Shown here in pieces: positions 1 to 8,814 of a DNA stretch of 64,000 nucleotides; position 1 is the first letter of the stretch, and the number at the start of each line of letters is the position of its first letter. The DNA lies in assembly GCA_027083135.1 (NCBI GenBank), contig JALWQH010000020.1, positions 1-64,000 of the forward strand, given 5' to 3'. The translations under genes and the position numbers were made by a program. The notes beneath the pieces are model-generated. The model saw only the letters and a program-made list of their open reading frames with translations. It was not told where the DNA came from and did not search any database. The stretch comes from Desulfurococcales archaeon (GTDB lineage: Archaea > Thermoproteota > Thermoprotei_A > Sulfolobales > WAQK01).

Positions 1-1246
1 CTTGGTGCGGGTTCATCTGCTTCACCCGCACCTCATGGGACTCAGTCGAGGAGAACGCCATTCTCCTCCCATCTGAGGAGAAATACTTTAACCCAATATT
101 TATAGCGCCAATAACGTCTCTATCAAGTACCATTCCATTATGTAACCTGCCTAGTCTTAGCTGAACCCTGATTACTCTTATCCTCTTCCTCCCTCTCACC
201 GCAATGCGGGTCATCGAGGGAGTATATTTACGAATGGTTTTACTTGTAAATGGGTCTGTGGAAGAAGTATATGCTTCGGAAACTTCAACTATGTGCAATG
301 GTTTACTATTAAGTACCTCAACCAGCTTTGCCACGCTCCATTGATGAATCCTATGCCTTAATGCAGTCTTTCTAACCTTTTCTGCTATTTTCTTTTTACC
401 TTTATGCACATTTCCAACGACAACAATTGCGTCGTTCTGAACTGCTAGTTGTTCAATAATTCTAGCAGTCTTATGGATGATGTCTTGTTTCCTTTCTTTT
501 TCTCTAAGCTTTCTAAGAGCTTTCCTAACACCCCGAGTCTTAGTGGACTTACCTTTGGTTATTCTCTTCCTCCTCTCAGCATAACCAATAACTATCCTCC
601 CAAGACCAGTCTCAATCCTATATACTTCGCTTAGTTTACCGTGGTTGAATAAGGCTAACGTAACATTATTCTCATTAACATCAACCGCAACAACATTACG
701 TGGATTATATGTTATCTCAAAGTTTTTCTTAAACGTAAGGTAAACAAGTATTTTTCTACCATTTATCTTAAGTTTTAACTCGCTTGACAACATCCAGCCG
801 TTATAGAGGTATCTATATAGTTGTTTATGCCATCTATAATGTAGCTTAATCCATCCTTTACGTGTTCTAATCCTTATTATACTATCCTCCGGCTTCCAAT
901 CTTGAGAATCAGATAGTGATACCGTTACCTTCTTAATCAATGGCTTACCGGTCTTAGCTATTCCTTTCTTCTTAAGTTCTCTGAATGACTTGGCTCTCCT
1001 AACGGCATCTCTATAGCATCCCTTGATAATCCTAGTTGGTAGCCAGGGATATTCTTTCCTGAATTTATGGTAGAAAACCTTGTGTAATGTTGATTGTGAT
1101 GCTTTATAATCTACGGCGTAATCCATCATTTCTTGAAGCATATTCTTGTATGCTTCGGTAATCTCTCCAAGGGCTTGCCTACCAATTCTATTTGTCCATG
1201 CTTCTAGGACTACTGTTCGTTTAAGGGTCTTTGACTGCTTGTTCAA
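1..1246 (-). CDS. tnpB: TnpB (IS607-type), C-terminus cut by window edge
   Basis: Open in one minus-strand frame from a TTG at 1246 to base 1, about 415 codons; the first bases overlap the end of the recombinase gene out of frame. TnpB proteins are RNA-guided RuvC nucleases related to Cas12. Visible landmarks: RuvC-I Asp at residue 189 (AVDVNENN), the C-terminal RuvC-III motif LDRDVIGAINI at residues 374-384, and a tail ending KQMNPHQ at the window edge. At the expected RuvC-II position the motif reads VVVGNVHKG, with Gly278 where TnpB normally has Glu. The stretch where the CxxC zinc ribbon usually sits (about residues 330-372) holds no cysteine. It could be an inactive or a divergent family member. 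The start is the least certain part. Confidence 0.85.
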   Translation of the reverse strand, partial: MNKQSKTLKRTVVLEAWTNRIGRQALGEITEAYKNMLQEMMDYAVDYKASQSTLHKVFYHKFRKEYPWLPTRIIKGCYRDAVRRAKSFRELKKKGIAKTGKPLIKKVTVSLSDSQDWKPEDSIIRIRTRKGWIKLHYRWHKQLYRYLYNGWMLSSELKLKINGRKILVYLTFKKNFEITYNPRNVVAVDVNENNVTLALFNHGKLSEVYRIETGLGRIVIGYAERRKRITKGKSTKTRGVRKALRKLREKERKQDIIHKTARIIEQLAVQNDAIVVVGNVHKGKKKIAEKVRKTALRHRIHQWSVAKLVEVLNSKPLHIVEVSEAYTSSTDPFTSKTIRKYTPSMTRIAVRGRKRIRVIRVQLRLGRLHNGMVLDRDVIGAINIGLKYFSSDGRRMAFSSTESHEVRVKQMNPHQ

Positions 1247-1841
1247 CTGTCTCCACCACCTTCCTATACTTTCTACTACGCTTACCGTAGATTCTACCAG
1301 CAAAGCTAGTAACAATCGCTATCAAATCCTCAACTAGCTCCTGATAATAGTCTTTTGGTTCCTCGTGGAAAGCAACTATAGTTCTTACACCATAAGCGTT
1401 AAAGAGCTGTTCAAGATACTTAAACCCGAATCTCGTTAACCTATCCCTATATGCCACCACAACAGCGTCTATCTGCCTCTTCCTAGCCATCTCTATAAGT
1501 TTCCTTAGCCCTCTCCTATCCTCTTTAAGACCACTAGCAATATCCCTAACAACTATGTATTCAGCTTGTGGAAAATGCTCCCTAACATAGTCTTCCAGCG
1601 AAGTTATCTGTCTCTCTAGGTCATCCTTTTGTGTATTATTGCTAACTCTGGCATATATGGCGATTCTCTTTAAACCAGCATAGAATCCCTTAGTTAATCT
1701 CCAATATTCTGATTCTGGTATATACCATCTACCATGAATATTGATTGCTCTAATCCTACCCTCCTTAATCCACTTAATAACACCACTACGACTAACACCC
1801 ATCAACCCAGCAAACTCACTAAGCTTGAACAATCGCTCCAA
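1221..1841 (-). CDS. tnpA: IS607-family serine recombinase (TnpA resolvase)
   Basis: A 206-residue protein with an N-terminal MerR-like helix-turn-helix (about residues 5-48, including GVSRSGVIKWIKEGRI) followed by a serine recombinase catalytic domain. The IYARVSNN motif puts the nucleophile at Ser67, and DRLTRFG near residue 133 is the usual Arg-bearing segment. IS607 TnpA proteins carry the DNA-binding domain in front of the catalytic domain, as here, and this is the full family length. The start is TTG at 1841; an in-frame TGA two codons upstream excludes a longer form. It overlaps tnpB by 26 bp. Both catalytic landmarks are intact, so the recombinase looks functional even though TnpB looks unusual. 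Confidence 0.92.
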   Translation of the reverse strand: MERLFKLSEFAGLMGVSRSGVIKWIKEGRIRAINIHGRWYIPESEYWRLTKGFYAGLKRIAIYARVSNNTQKDDLERQITSLEDYVREHFPQAEYIVVRDIASGLKEDRRGLRKLIEMARKRQIDAVVVAYRDRLTRFGFKYLEQLFNAYGVRTIVAFHEEPKDYYQELVEDLIAIVTSFAGRIYGKRSRKYRKVVETVEQAVKDP

Positions 1842-2046
1842 CGCACATCAAGTATTCACTAGTGTTTAAAATTATTTAAAAGTATCGTTAAAACTAAAAC
1901 AGCCTTAGATCATGGGATGATTCTCTGCATAGGAGATAGTGTTCTAAGCAGGCAATTCCCTGATTCAAATTCTTCTGGCAGCCACATCATTGAAGCGGGT
2001 GCAGGATCTGCTAGAAGCTAGCTTTATATAATCGGCGTAAAGCCTG

Positions 2047-2901
2047 GTGTTCATATGTACTGTGGTGATTCATGTGGGCAATGCTTTGACTAAGCCTATT
2101 CCATATGTTGGCGTGTCTGTTATGCAGATAGTGTGGTTCACGGTATTCCTGGTTGTAGGCGTGGTTATCGTAAGGATTCTTGCCAGGATCTTTGAGCGTG
2201 CTATGGGTAAGGCGGGTGCTCCACCACTTGTGGTCAGTATGGCTTCCTCTATGATCAGGGTTATAGGCTATGTTGTGGTGCTGCTTGCCGTGCTGCCTAC
2301 TCTGGGCATAAGTACTAGCGCTGCTGGCCTGGGATTATCAGCGATACTTGCCTTCATCATAGGATTCGGCCTCCAGGACACATGGGCTAATATGGCTGCA
2401 GGTGTGTGGCTGGCTGTGATAAGGCCCTTCGACATAGGGGACTTCATCAATACTGCAGGGCATACAGGAGTAGTGCAGGGGATAGGCGTAATGAGCACTA
2501 TCCTCAAGGCCCCTGACAATACCGTCATAATTATTCCGAATAGAAGCATATGGGGTTCGCCTATAACAAACTATACTCGGGAGCCTATTAGGAGGGCTTC
2601 AATAACCATAGGCGTGGCTTACGACACTAATCTAAGCAAAGCCATAGAGGCTGCCCTCAACACGGCTAGAAGGCATCCAGACGTGCTAGATGACCCTGCC
2701 CCTCAGGTGATCGTCTCAGAGCTAGCTGACTCCAGCGTAAACCTCGAAGTCAGGGTATGGACCGCTAAGGAGAACTACGCTAAAGTTCAAAGCGATCTGA
2801 AGAAAATGTTGTACGAGGAGTATGGGAGAGTGGGAATCGAGATACCCTACCCGCAGCTAGACGTCCATGTGAGAGATACACCTGAATGCAAGGCCGCGTA
2901 A
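2047..2901 (+). CDS. MscS-family mechanosensitive ion channel
   Basis: A 284-residue integral membrane protein. Three hydrophobic segments (about 22-45, 60-85, 88-115) precede a soluble C-terminal part. The third helix and following region carry the MscS signature: GLGLSAILAFIIGFGLQD, then RPFDIGDFI and PNRSIWGSPITNY. This matches the pore helix and beta domain of small-conductance mechanosensitive channels, which vent solutes on hypo-osmotic shock. The length is typical for the core family. It stands alone; neighbours are not related. A T5 run at 2962-2966 may end the transcript. The annotated ATG is the first in frame; an internal start near residue 27 cannot be excluded. Confidence 0.9.
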   Translation: MFICTVVIHVGNALTKPIPYVGVSVMQIVWFTVFLVVGVVIVRILARIFERAMGKAGAPPLVVSMASSMIRVIGYVVVLLAVLPTLGISTSAAGLGLSAILAFIIGFGLQDTWANMAAGVWLAVIRPFDIGDFINTAGHTGVVQGIGVMSTILKAPDNTVIIIPNRSIWGSPITNYTREPIRRASITIGVAYDTNLSKAIEAALNTARRHPDVLDDPAPQVIVSELADSSVNLEVRVWTAKENYAKVQSDLKKMLYEEYGRVGIEIPYPQLDVHVRDTPECKAA

Positions 2902-3044
2902 AAGCCCTACCTCATTTCTTTTCCAAGACGTGTAGGAGGATGCAGGACCATTGTGGGGAGATTTTTAACGAGGAATGGATGGACGATTACTCCTAGCACA
3001 AACCGTAATTAACCTTAGATCAGCGTCTCTCCTAGGGGTTCGAT

Positions 3045-4124
3045 GTGGGGCGGAGTCTACGAGCCCTTGCCGACAGTCTCCAATACTGCCGCGTGTCAAG
3101 CGACCTGGCGGGGCTTCCACGCATAGTTAGAGTGCTTGCAGCGTCGAGGCTATGTGTCCTCCCTATGACCCTCTACAGCGTGCTTATAGGGGGGCTTCTA
3201 GCCTGGCTTGACGGGTATAGTAATCCCTGGCTTCTCCTAGCACTGGCTGCAGGCTTTCTCCTAGCACACCTGGCAGACAACCTTCTCAATGATCTGACAG
3301 ACTATAAGCGAGGTGTAGATGAGCCCGGGTACTTCAGGCTTCTCTACGGCCCTCACCCTCTTCTCGACGGAATAATAAGTGTTGGTGAGGCCTGGGCCTC
3401 CGTGCTGCTTATACTTGGCTTCGACCTCCTCCTAGCAGGTTATCTGGGAGTGGAGGTTAGCCTGCTAATCCCTGTTCTAGCGGTCTCCGGAGCCCTAGTG
3501 ATGACATTGTATGGGGGATACCCTGTGGATGCCAAGAGAATGGGGCTGGGGGAACTATTGGTGGCAATTGTTTGGGGGCCTATAATTACTGGAGGAACCT
3601 ATCTAGCATTGACGGGGAGGATGGAGCTGCGGCAGGCAGCAGTATACCTGCCATACGCGGCGACTGTTAGCTTAGTATTAATAGGTAAGCATCTAGACAA
3701 GTTCGGCTTTGATGCAGCTAAGGGTATACGCACCCTGCCTGTCAGGTTAGGGGAGGTTAGGGCTAGGCTCCTAGCCTCGCTTATAGCTATTCTAGCCCCG
3801 CTGACAGCCTGGCTGGGAACATATTATTATACGGGGAGCTGGTGGAGCCTGGCAGCGCTGCTTGCACTGCCTCCCTGCCTAGCAGCAGCCAGGATGCTGG
3901 GAGGCGGGAAGCCTGCTCGAAGCCCGGCTGGATGGAGGGTGTGGCCACTATGGTATGCTGCCTGGGGCTTCATGACTTTAGACGCTACTGGCAGGTACCT
4001 GATAGCCGCACTGCTGCTCGTAGGCCTTGGAGGCATGGCGCGTTACACTGTGATCATACTGTTCATCGCAATGATGCTGGGAGATCTGCGTAGAACACAG
4101 TATTCCTTAATGCTTGCAGAATAA
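3045..4124 (+). CDS. UbiA-family prenyltransferase
   Basis: A polytopic protein of 359 residues with about eight to nine hydrophobic segments. It has both Asp-rich motifs of the UbiA superfamily: NDLTDYKRG (about residue 85) and DKFGFDAAKGIRTLPVRLG (about residue 220). UbiA enzymes attach isoprenoid chains to aromatic or glycerol acceptors; candidate roles are quinone (MenA-like) or archaeal lipid synthesis. A respiratory chain encoded in this window would need a quinone, which favours a MenA-like role, but no other quinone gene is adjacent. The GTG start at 3045 is the first in frame; a second GTG near 3092 is possible. Confidence 0.85.
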   Translation: MGRSLRALADSLQYCRVSSDLAGLPRIVRVLAASRLCVLPMTLYSVLIGGLLAWLDGYSNPWLLLALAAGFLLAHLADNLLNDLTDYKRGVDEPGYFRLLYGPHPLLDGIISVGEAWASVLLILGFDLLLAGYLGVEVSLLIPVLAVSGALVMTLYGGYPVDAKRMGLGELLVAIVWGPIITGGTYLALTGRMELRQAAVYLPYAATVSLVLIGKHLDKFGFDAAKGIRTLPVRLGEVRARLLASLIAILAPLTAWLGTYYYTGSWWSLAALLALPPCLAAARMLGGGKPARSPAGWRVWPLWYAAWGFMTLDATGRYLIAALLLVGLGGMARYTVIILFIAMMLGDLRRTQYSLMLAE

Positions 4125-4163
4125 TCTAAGCCTCAGCGGCAAGGTGGTGCTCTATTCATGTAG

Positions 4164-4190
4164 CCTGAATCAACGGGATATTATTTCAGG
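4164..4190. terminator. Inverted repeat between convergent genes
   Basis: CCTGAA at 4164-4169 is complementary to TTCAGG at 4185-4190, and A/T runs lie next to it (AAAAATAA from 4191). It sits between the convergent UbiA and M19 peptidase genes, where a bidirectional transcription stop would be useful. Archaeal terminators mainly need a T-run, so the hairpin itself may be incidental. Confidence 0.3.
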
Positions 4191-4203
4191 AAAAATAAGG
4201 GGG

Positions 4204-5403
4204 CTAGATTATTGTTTCTCTAAGCAGCCTCTCAATATTCCCCCCTATCACTAGGCTTATCTCCTGGTCACTATAGCCATGCTTAACCAGCCATCTCACA
4301 ATGTTTGTGAACTGGGATGGGTTTTCAAGGCCATCCACGAAGCTTACCTCCCTGTATGGCGGGAGGTTTTCCTTGGCGGCTGCATGGATGGATAGTTCTC
4401 CAGCGAACACCTTGTGTAATGCTACGTGGTCTCCGAACAGCGTGTCGGGGCCAAATGCCACATGCCTTATTCCAGCAAGCTCCGCAATGTATTCAAAGTG
4501 CTTCATAATGCTTTCCAGGGTGTGCCGCGGATTATCCTTGGTGAGAGTAGTGTGAGGTGAGGCCTCTACTCCGAAGACGCCGTTCTTCTCGGCTAGGGCC
4601 TGGATGACCTCGTCGGGCTTCATTCTACGTGAGGGCCATAATGCACGGGCGCCTGCATGCGTTATTGCTACGGGCCTCCTGCTAGCCTCTATTACCTCTA
4701 GGCTTGTCTTATCTCCAGCGTGGGCTAGATCTATGAGCATTCCAAGCTTATTCATCCTATCTACAAGCTCGTATCCGAGATCCGTTAGGCCGTTATCCTT
4801 CTTGTCCGCCAGGCCTCCAGCAAACTCGTTTCCCCTGCTGTAAGCTATCCCCATACATCTCGCACCTAGACCATATAGAACGTCGACTCTGTCTAGATCC
4901 AGGCCTATTCGTGGAGGACCTTCCAAGTGGAGGTACACAGCTATTCTACCCTCCCTGTGAGCCTTCACAGCATCCTCTGCCCTGCGGGCTATGAATAGGA
5001 GGTCCTGGTGATCAATGTCTGATGCAAATAAGCCTATCTGCCTCACCACGCTGCTCCAGCTCCATGGGTCAGGGCCGTCTGAGAGGGCTATGCCATCCAT
5101 AAGCCCCTCGAAATAGGCGTCCAGCCCTGATGCTGCTAGGCCCTCATATGCTATCCACATTCTCCCCCTCCTAGAATACTCTAGGAACTCGCCTGGATCC
5201 TCGGGGAACACTATTCCATGATCATGGAATGATATTGCTATGTTTTTCTCAAGTATCTCCTCAACTCTCTCCTCCTCGGCTTTGCTTAAAGGCACTATGC
5301 TTGACTCAACCCTGCCGAGCTGCCTTGCAAGCCTGAAAGGCTTATAGTCCCTTCCAGCCTCAAGGTAGCTGTAGGAGGAGTATCCCGTATACTTCTTCCT
5401 CAC
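4204..5403 (-). CDS. Peptidase M19 family, membrane (renal) dipeptidase-like
   Basis: A 399-residue metallo-dipeptidase of the amidohydrolase fold. Metal-binding landmarks of the M19 family are visible in order: SFHDHGIVFPED (HxD-type motif, about residue 58), YLHLEGPP (bridging Glu), GMLIDLAHAGDKT and AITHAGARALWPS (His ligands), and HVAFGPDTLFGDH (the Asp-bearing segment). Family members cleave dipeptides, often with a D- or dehydro residue. No signal peptide is evident, so it is probably cytoplasmic. The start is GTG at 5403, only 3 bp after the stop of the upstream serine hydrolase gene, so the two are surely co-transcribed and may act in one peptide-degradation route. Confidence 0.88.
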   Translation of the reverse strand: MRKKYTGYSSYSYLEAGRDYKPFRLARQLGRVESSIVPLSKAEEERVEEILEKNIAISFHDHGIVFPEDPGEFLEYSRRGRMWIAYEGLAASGLDAYFEGLMDGIALSDGPDPWSWSSVVRQIGLFASDIDHQDLLFIARRAEDAVKAHREGRIAVYLHLEGPPRIGLDLDRVDVLYGLGARCMGIAYSRGNEFAGGLADKKDNGLTDLGYELVDRMNKLGMLIDLAHAGDKTSLEVIEASRRPVAITHAGARALWPSRRMKPDEVIQALAEKNGVFGVEASPHTTLTKDNPRHTLESIMKHFEYIAELAGIRHVAFGPDTLFGDHVALHKVFAGELSIHAAAKENLPPYREVSFVDGLENPSQFTNIVRWLVKHGYSDQEISLVIGGNIERLLRETII

Positions 5404-5406
5404 CGT

Positions 5407-6804
5407 TCACCACCTCTCCCCAGGCTTCTCGGAAATTTTCCTGAGCCTATATCTCTCTAAGAGGAGGATGATTTCACCACCATCTAGGAGGAAGTCGACA
5501 TACTGTTTGCCTCCCGGTGCTGGAATATAGAATACCGGGTTATGCTCATCTAGTTTCTCAGGTATAAGTACGTATGTCTGCTTTGAGAGCAGTGTCCTCT
5601 CCTCCACTATCAATGCCCCTCCACTCCTCCTCACAGAGGCTTTCACTATTCCTCCTCTAGACTCGTAGAGGCCTGTAAGCCTGTCCAGCAGCTCATCCTC
5701 CCTCCATCCAGGCAGCTCCTCAGGCCTGCGGCCTAGCCCTAAAGCCAATCCTGCGAATGCTATCCTCCTCAACACCAGGGTTTTACCCGAGTTCGAGAGC
5801 ACTGCTACTCCTAGGCCGGTGTCCGGGAGGAAGGCCACATAGGCTGAGGAGACAGCTATGTTTCCACCATGGCTTACAAGCCTGTGTCCCAGGAAGCCTG
5901 TGCTTATGCTCCACCCATACGCGTAATATTGTTCTCCAAGCCCCGCCTCCACCGGCACTTTCATCCTCGGCTTAAGCATTTCTCCGAGAAGCCTTGGGCT
6001 TATGATCTCCACGCCTCCAGGCGTTCTCCCTCCAGCTAGATACATGTTTATGTATTTCGAAAGCTCGGCTACGCTGGATAACAGTCCCCCCGCAGCCTCT
6101 ATGAGCCTGTGGAAGGGGAACCTGACCTCTACCAACCTTCCATCCTCCTCGAGGTAGGGCGTCATCCTATCCCTATCCTCCGTGAATGCCTCTGGACTGA
6201 AAGTTGATCTCTCCATGCCTAGCAGGCGGAGTATCTCGTCTCTAACGAAATCCGCATAGGGTTTGCCTGCAACCCTCCTAATAATCTCGCCTAGGATCAC
6301 GTAGCCTGCGTTTAGATAGAAGTACCTTGAGCCAGGCTTAGCTACAGCATCTCCAGCATAAGTGTTAGCGTATAATAGGAGGTCATCTATGGTTTCAAGG
6401 GGTATCAGTGGATCAGCTTTCCCTAGGAGCCGTGCTATGAGCAGCTCTGCTGAAGCTAGGGAAGGCATGCCTGAGGAGTGTGTGAGTAGGTGTTCAACCC
6501 TGATCTCCTCTCCCCCCGGCCTCACCTTCAGCTCAACGTATTTCTCAACGGGATCCTCGGGGCTTAGAAGACCCTTCTCAACAAGCTTCATCACAGCTAG
6601 GGCTGTAAACGACTTGGTGACTGATCCAACACCATACAGCGTGTTAGGCGTTGCAGGCAAGCCTTCAGCCAGGCTTCTCGAGCCGAATCCCTCTGCAAAC
6701 AGTGTTTCACTCCGCCGGATAATCGCTATTGAGAGGCCAGGTATCTTGTTCTCAGACATCAAGACATGTATTATTTCCCTAAGCCTTGATTCATCCATGC
6801 CCAT
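5407..6804 (-). CDS. Serine hydrolase, class C beta-lactamase / PBP-like family
   Basis: A 465-residue protein with the three active-site motifs of penicillin-binding-like serine hydrolases: SxxK in VGSVTKSFTALA (about residue 62), YxN in YLNAGYVILG (about residue 162) and HGG in SHGGNIAVSS (about residue 325). A C-terminal beta-rich domain of about 100 residues follows. There is no signal peptide. Archaea have no peptidoglycan, so a D-aminopeptidase or esterase role is more likely than cell-wall work. It is the first gene of a pair with the M19 dipeptidase (3-bp gap), which supports peptidase or D-peptide salvage functions. The start is ATG at 6804; an in-frame ATG two codons later is equally possible. 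Confidence 0.87.
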   Translation of the reverse strand: MGMDESRLREIIHVLMSENKIPGLSIAIIRRSETLFAEGFGSRSLAEGLPATPNTLYGVGSVTKSFTALAVMKLVEKGLLSPEDPVEKYVELKVRPGGEEIRVEHLLTHSSGMPSLASAELLIARLLGKADPLIPLETIDDLLLYANTYAGDAVAKPGSRYFYLNAGYVILGEIIRRVAGKPYADFVRDEILRLLGMERSTFSPEAFTEDRDRMTPYLEEDGRLVEVRFPFHRLIEAAGGLLSSVAELSKYINMYLAGGRTPGGVEIISPRLLGEMLKPRMKVPVEAGLGEQYYAYGWSISTGFLGHRLVSHGGNIAVSSAYVAFLPDTGLGVAVLSNSGKTLVLRRIAFAGLALGLGRRPEELPGWREDELLDRLTGLYESRGGIVKASVRRSGGALIVEERTLLSKQTYVLIPEKLDEHNPVFYIPAPGGKQYVDFLLDGGEIILLLERYRLRKISEKPGERW

Positions 6805-6906
6805 AGAACCGCCTATTCCTAGTGTTAGGGGAAGATGATTATAAGGTTAGCATCAGAGAGTGGGAGGCTTGCCAAGGATTCCCTACAGTATAGGGCTATG
6901 AAGATG

Positions 6907-8745
6907 CTATTGCTCTCCGCTTTTCTTGAGTATGAGGTGGGCAAGTGCTGCTGCTATTTCCTCGAGCACGGCTATGCCGAGGTATCGTCCTTCCTTATCC
7001 ACAACTATCACGTAGTCATAGTCCTTGGCCATCATCTCCTCTACTGCCCGATCTAGGCTTTCATCCTCTCTCATAATGGGGGATACTCTGAGTCTAACTA
7101 GCCTTGAAGGAGTGTTAGGCTTAACCTCGCCTAGCTCTATAAGCATCTCGAGGTCCGAGAGATCCAGTGCTCCGCAAACCCTCCTATCATCGTTGACTAG
7201 GGGGACTACCCTCTGCCTCTGATTGATCATCATGTCTATGGCCTCCATCACAGGAGCGTCGGGGCTTATGGGCTTATACCTCCTGTCAACAACTTCTCCC
7301 AGAGTTATTCTGCGATGCATGCCGTATTTCCTGGCTCTCTCCACGGAGTCCATGAGAACCTCGACGCTCACCATTCCCGGTGCAAGCCTGTGTTCAAGCT
7401 GGGACGCATATATGCTTGGATGGCCTGAAAGCTCCCTCGCCACGAGCGCTGCTAGGAATGTAGGTACAATGAGGAAGTAGTTGCCTCCCATCTCGCTCAC
7501 CATTACTGATGAGGCGAATGGGGTCTTAGCTGCGGCCCCAAAGAATGCGGCTGTCCCTATATACGCGTATACAGTAGGGTCTAGGGGGGATATTCTCGCA
7601 CCGATAAGCATGCCGAAGCTTGCCCCTACCAGTGCTCCTGAAAGTATGCCTGGGGCGAATACTCCTCCACTGCCCCCCGAGGCTATTGAGAATCCCGTGG
7701 CAAGTATCTTTGCTACAGCTAGGATTAGGAGGGAGACCCAGAGGGGGGCGGAGAATATGAGGAAGTTGTGGGGATCCCCGCCTCTCATCGAACCTAGGAA
7801 TACTGCGAGTAGCCCTCTCCCATTACCTAGGATATAGGGTATGCCGAGCCCCATGGTACCCGTCATGAAGCCTCCTATCAGGGGTTTAAGGTACACGGTG
7901 TAGCGGAGCCTCATCCTAGCATACTCGAATAATAGTTTGAGGCTGTAGAAGCTTTTAGCATAGAGTAGGGCGAACGGAGCTGCGAATAATCCTAGCAGAA
8001 GGTAAGCCACTATTGATCCTGGAGCATAGAGGGCTTCTGTGCTCACCTTTATAGGTGGAAGTATCTCTTTGAATCCTAGTAGAGGCCCTGTAACAGCGTA
8101 TGATATGACGGAGGATATCATTGCCGGCACCAATGCCTGGACCTCAAAGTCCCTTCTATAGAGAACTTCTATGGCGAAGAGCGCTGACCCCATGGGGCTT
8201 CTAAACAATGCTGCTAGTGCTCCAGCCATCCCTGACACCACGGCTATCCTTCTGCCGCCGAACCCTAGGTGGAGATGCCTGGCGAGAATTGATCCTATTC
8301 CGCCGCCCATCTGTACTCCAGGCCCCTCAACTCCTCCACTGCCTCCAAGCCCTATGGTTGCCGCTGAGGCCAGAGCCTTAACCACTGGTACGTGGGGAGC
8401 CATTATGCCTGCACGCCTGTGGAAGACATCTATGGTTGCATCTGTTCCATGGCCCTCGGCTTCAGGGGCAAAGGTGTAGACGAGTATACTGCTTATAGCT
8501 GCGCCGAGGAGTATGGTTATAGGCAGCATCCACCGCTTAGATGCCCCTATTGCAAGCAAGGCGTAGTCCGAGGATATTTGCCCCTTATATCCTATCATCC
8601 AGGCCGCAGCCCTTGCTACAAGGTCTAAGAGATAGAAGAATGCTACGACGAATAGGCCTGAGGCAACCCCTATTATCGCTCCAAGTATAAGCCACTTCTC
8701 AAAGTATGTCAGCGAGGCTACGAGTTCCTTAAGCCTGCGGAGCAT
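6907..8745 (-). CDS. ClC-family chloride channel/transporter with CBS pair
   Basis: A 612-residue protein. The first 430 residues are strongly hydrophobic and carry ClC motifs: GSGGVEGPGVQMGGG (GxEGP, bearing the gating glutamate) and SGGSGGVFAPGILSG (the GxFxP selectivity segment). Residues from about 480 to the end form two CBS domains, which in other ClC proteins bind adenine nucleotides and regulate transport. The protein exchanges or conducts anions across the cytoplasmic membrane. The start is ATG at 8745. A 102-bp gap separates it from the serine hydrolase downstream on the same strand, so co-transcription is possible but not required. Confidence 0.93.
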   Translation of the reverse strand: MLRRLKELVASLTYFEKWLILGAIIGVASGLFVVAFFYLLDLVARAAAWMIGYKGQISSDYALLAIGASKRWMLPITILLGAAISSILVYTFAPEAEGHGTDATIDVFHRRAGIMAPHVPVVKALASAATIGLGGSGGVEGPGVQMGGGIGSILARHLHLGFGGRRIAVVSGMAGALAALFRSPMGSALFAIEVLYRRDFEVQALVPAMISSVISYAVTGPLLGFKEILPPIKVSTEALYAPGSIVAYLLLGLFAAPFALLYAKSFYSLKLLFEYARMRLRYTVYLKPLIGGFMTGTMGLGIPYILGNGRGLLAVFLGSMRGGDPHNFLIFSAPLWVSLLILAVAKILATGFSIASGGSGGVFAPGILSGALVGASFGMLIGARISPLDPTVYAYIGTAAFFGAAAKTPFASSVMVSEMGGNYFLIVPTFLAALVARELSGHPSIYASQLEHRLAPGMVSVEVLMDSVERARKYGMHRRITLGEVVDRRYKPISPDAPVMEAIDMMINQRQRVVPLVNDDRRVCGALDLSDLEMLIELGEVKPNTPSRLVRLRVSPIMREDESLDRAVEEMMAKDYDYVIVVDKEGRYLGIAVLEEIAAALAHLILKKSGEQ

Positions 8746-8814
8746 TAGTTTACTTCAGCCTCAATATAACAACTAGTAGTAAATTAACCTTAAAATGATT
8801 GCGTGCAGCCTCCT

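Larger units (their letters stand above)
1..1850 (-). mobile_element. IS607-family insertion element, left end outside window
   Basis: Two overlapping minus-strand genes, a MerR-HTH serine recombinase followed by tnpB, have the order and overlap typical of IS607 elements. The 3' end of tnpB, where the guide RNA and right element end would lie, is beyond base 1. The upstream end is not marked by an obvious repeat; the start of the recombinase gene at 1841 is followed outward by AT-rich DNA. The boundary at 1850 is nominal. Confidence 0.8.

Noticed and set aside
1908-1975. Possible C/D-box RNA: GGGATGA-like C box and CTGA D box about 40 nt apart
   Set aside because: The C box has a mismatch, no inner C'/D' pair is visible and no guide target can be proposed. 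The spacing alone is not convincing.
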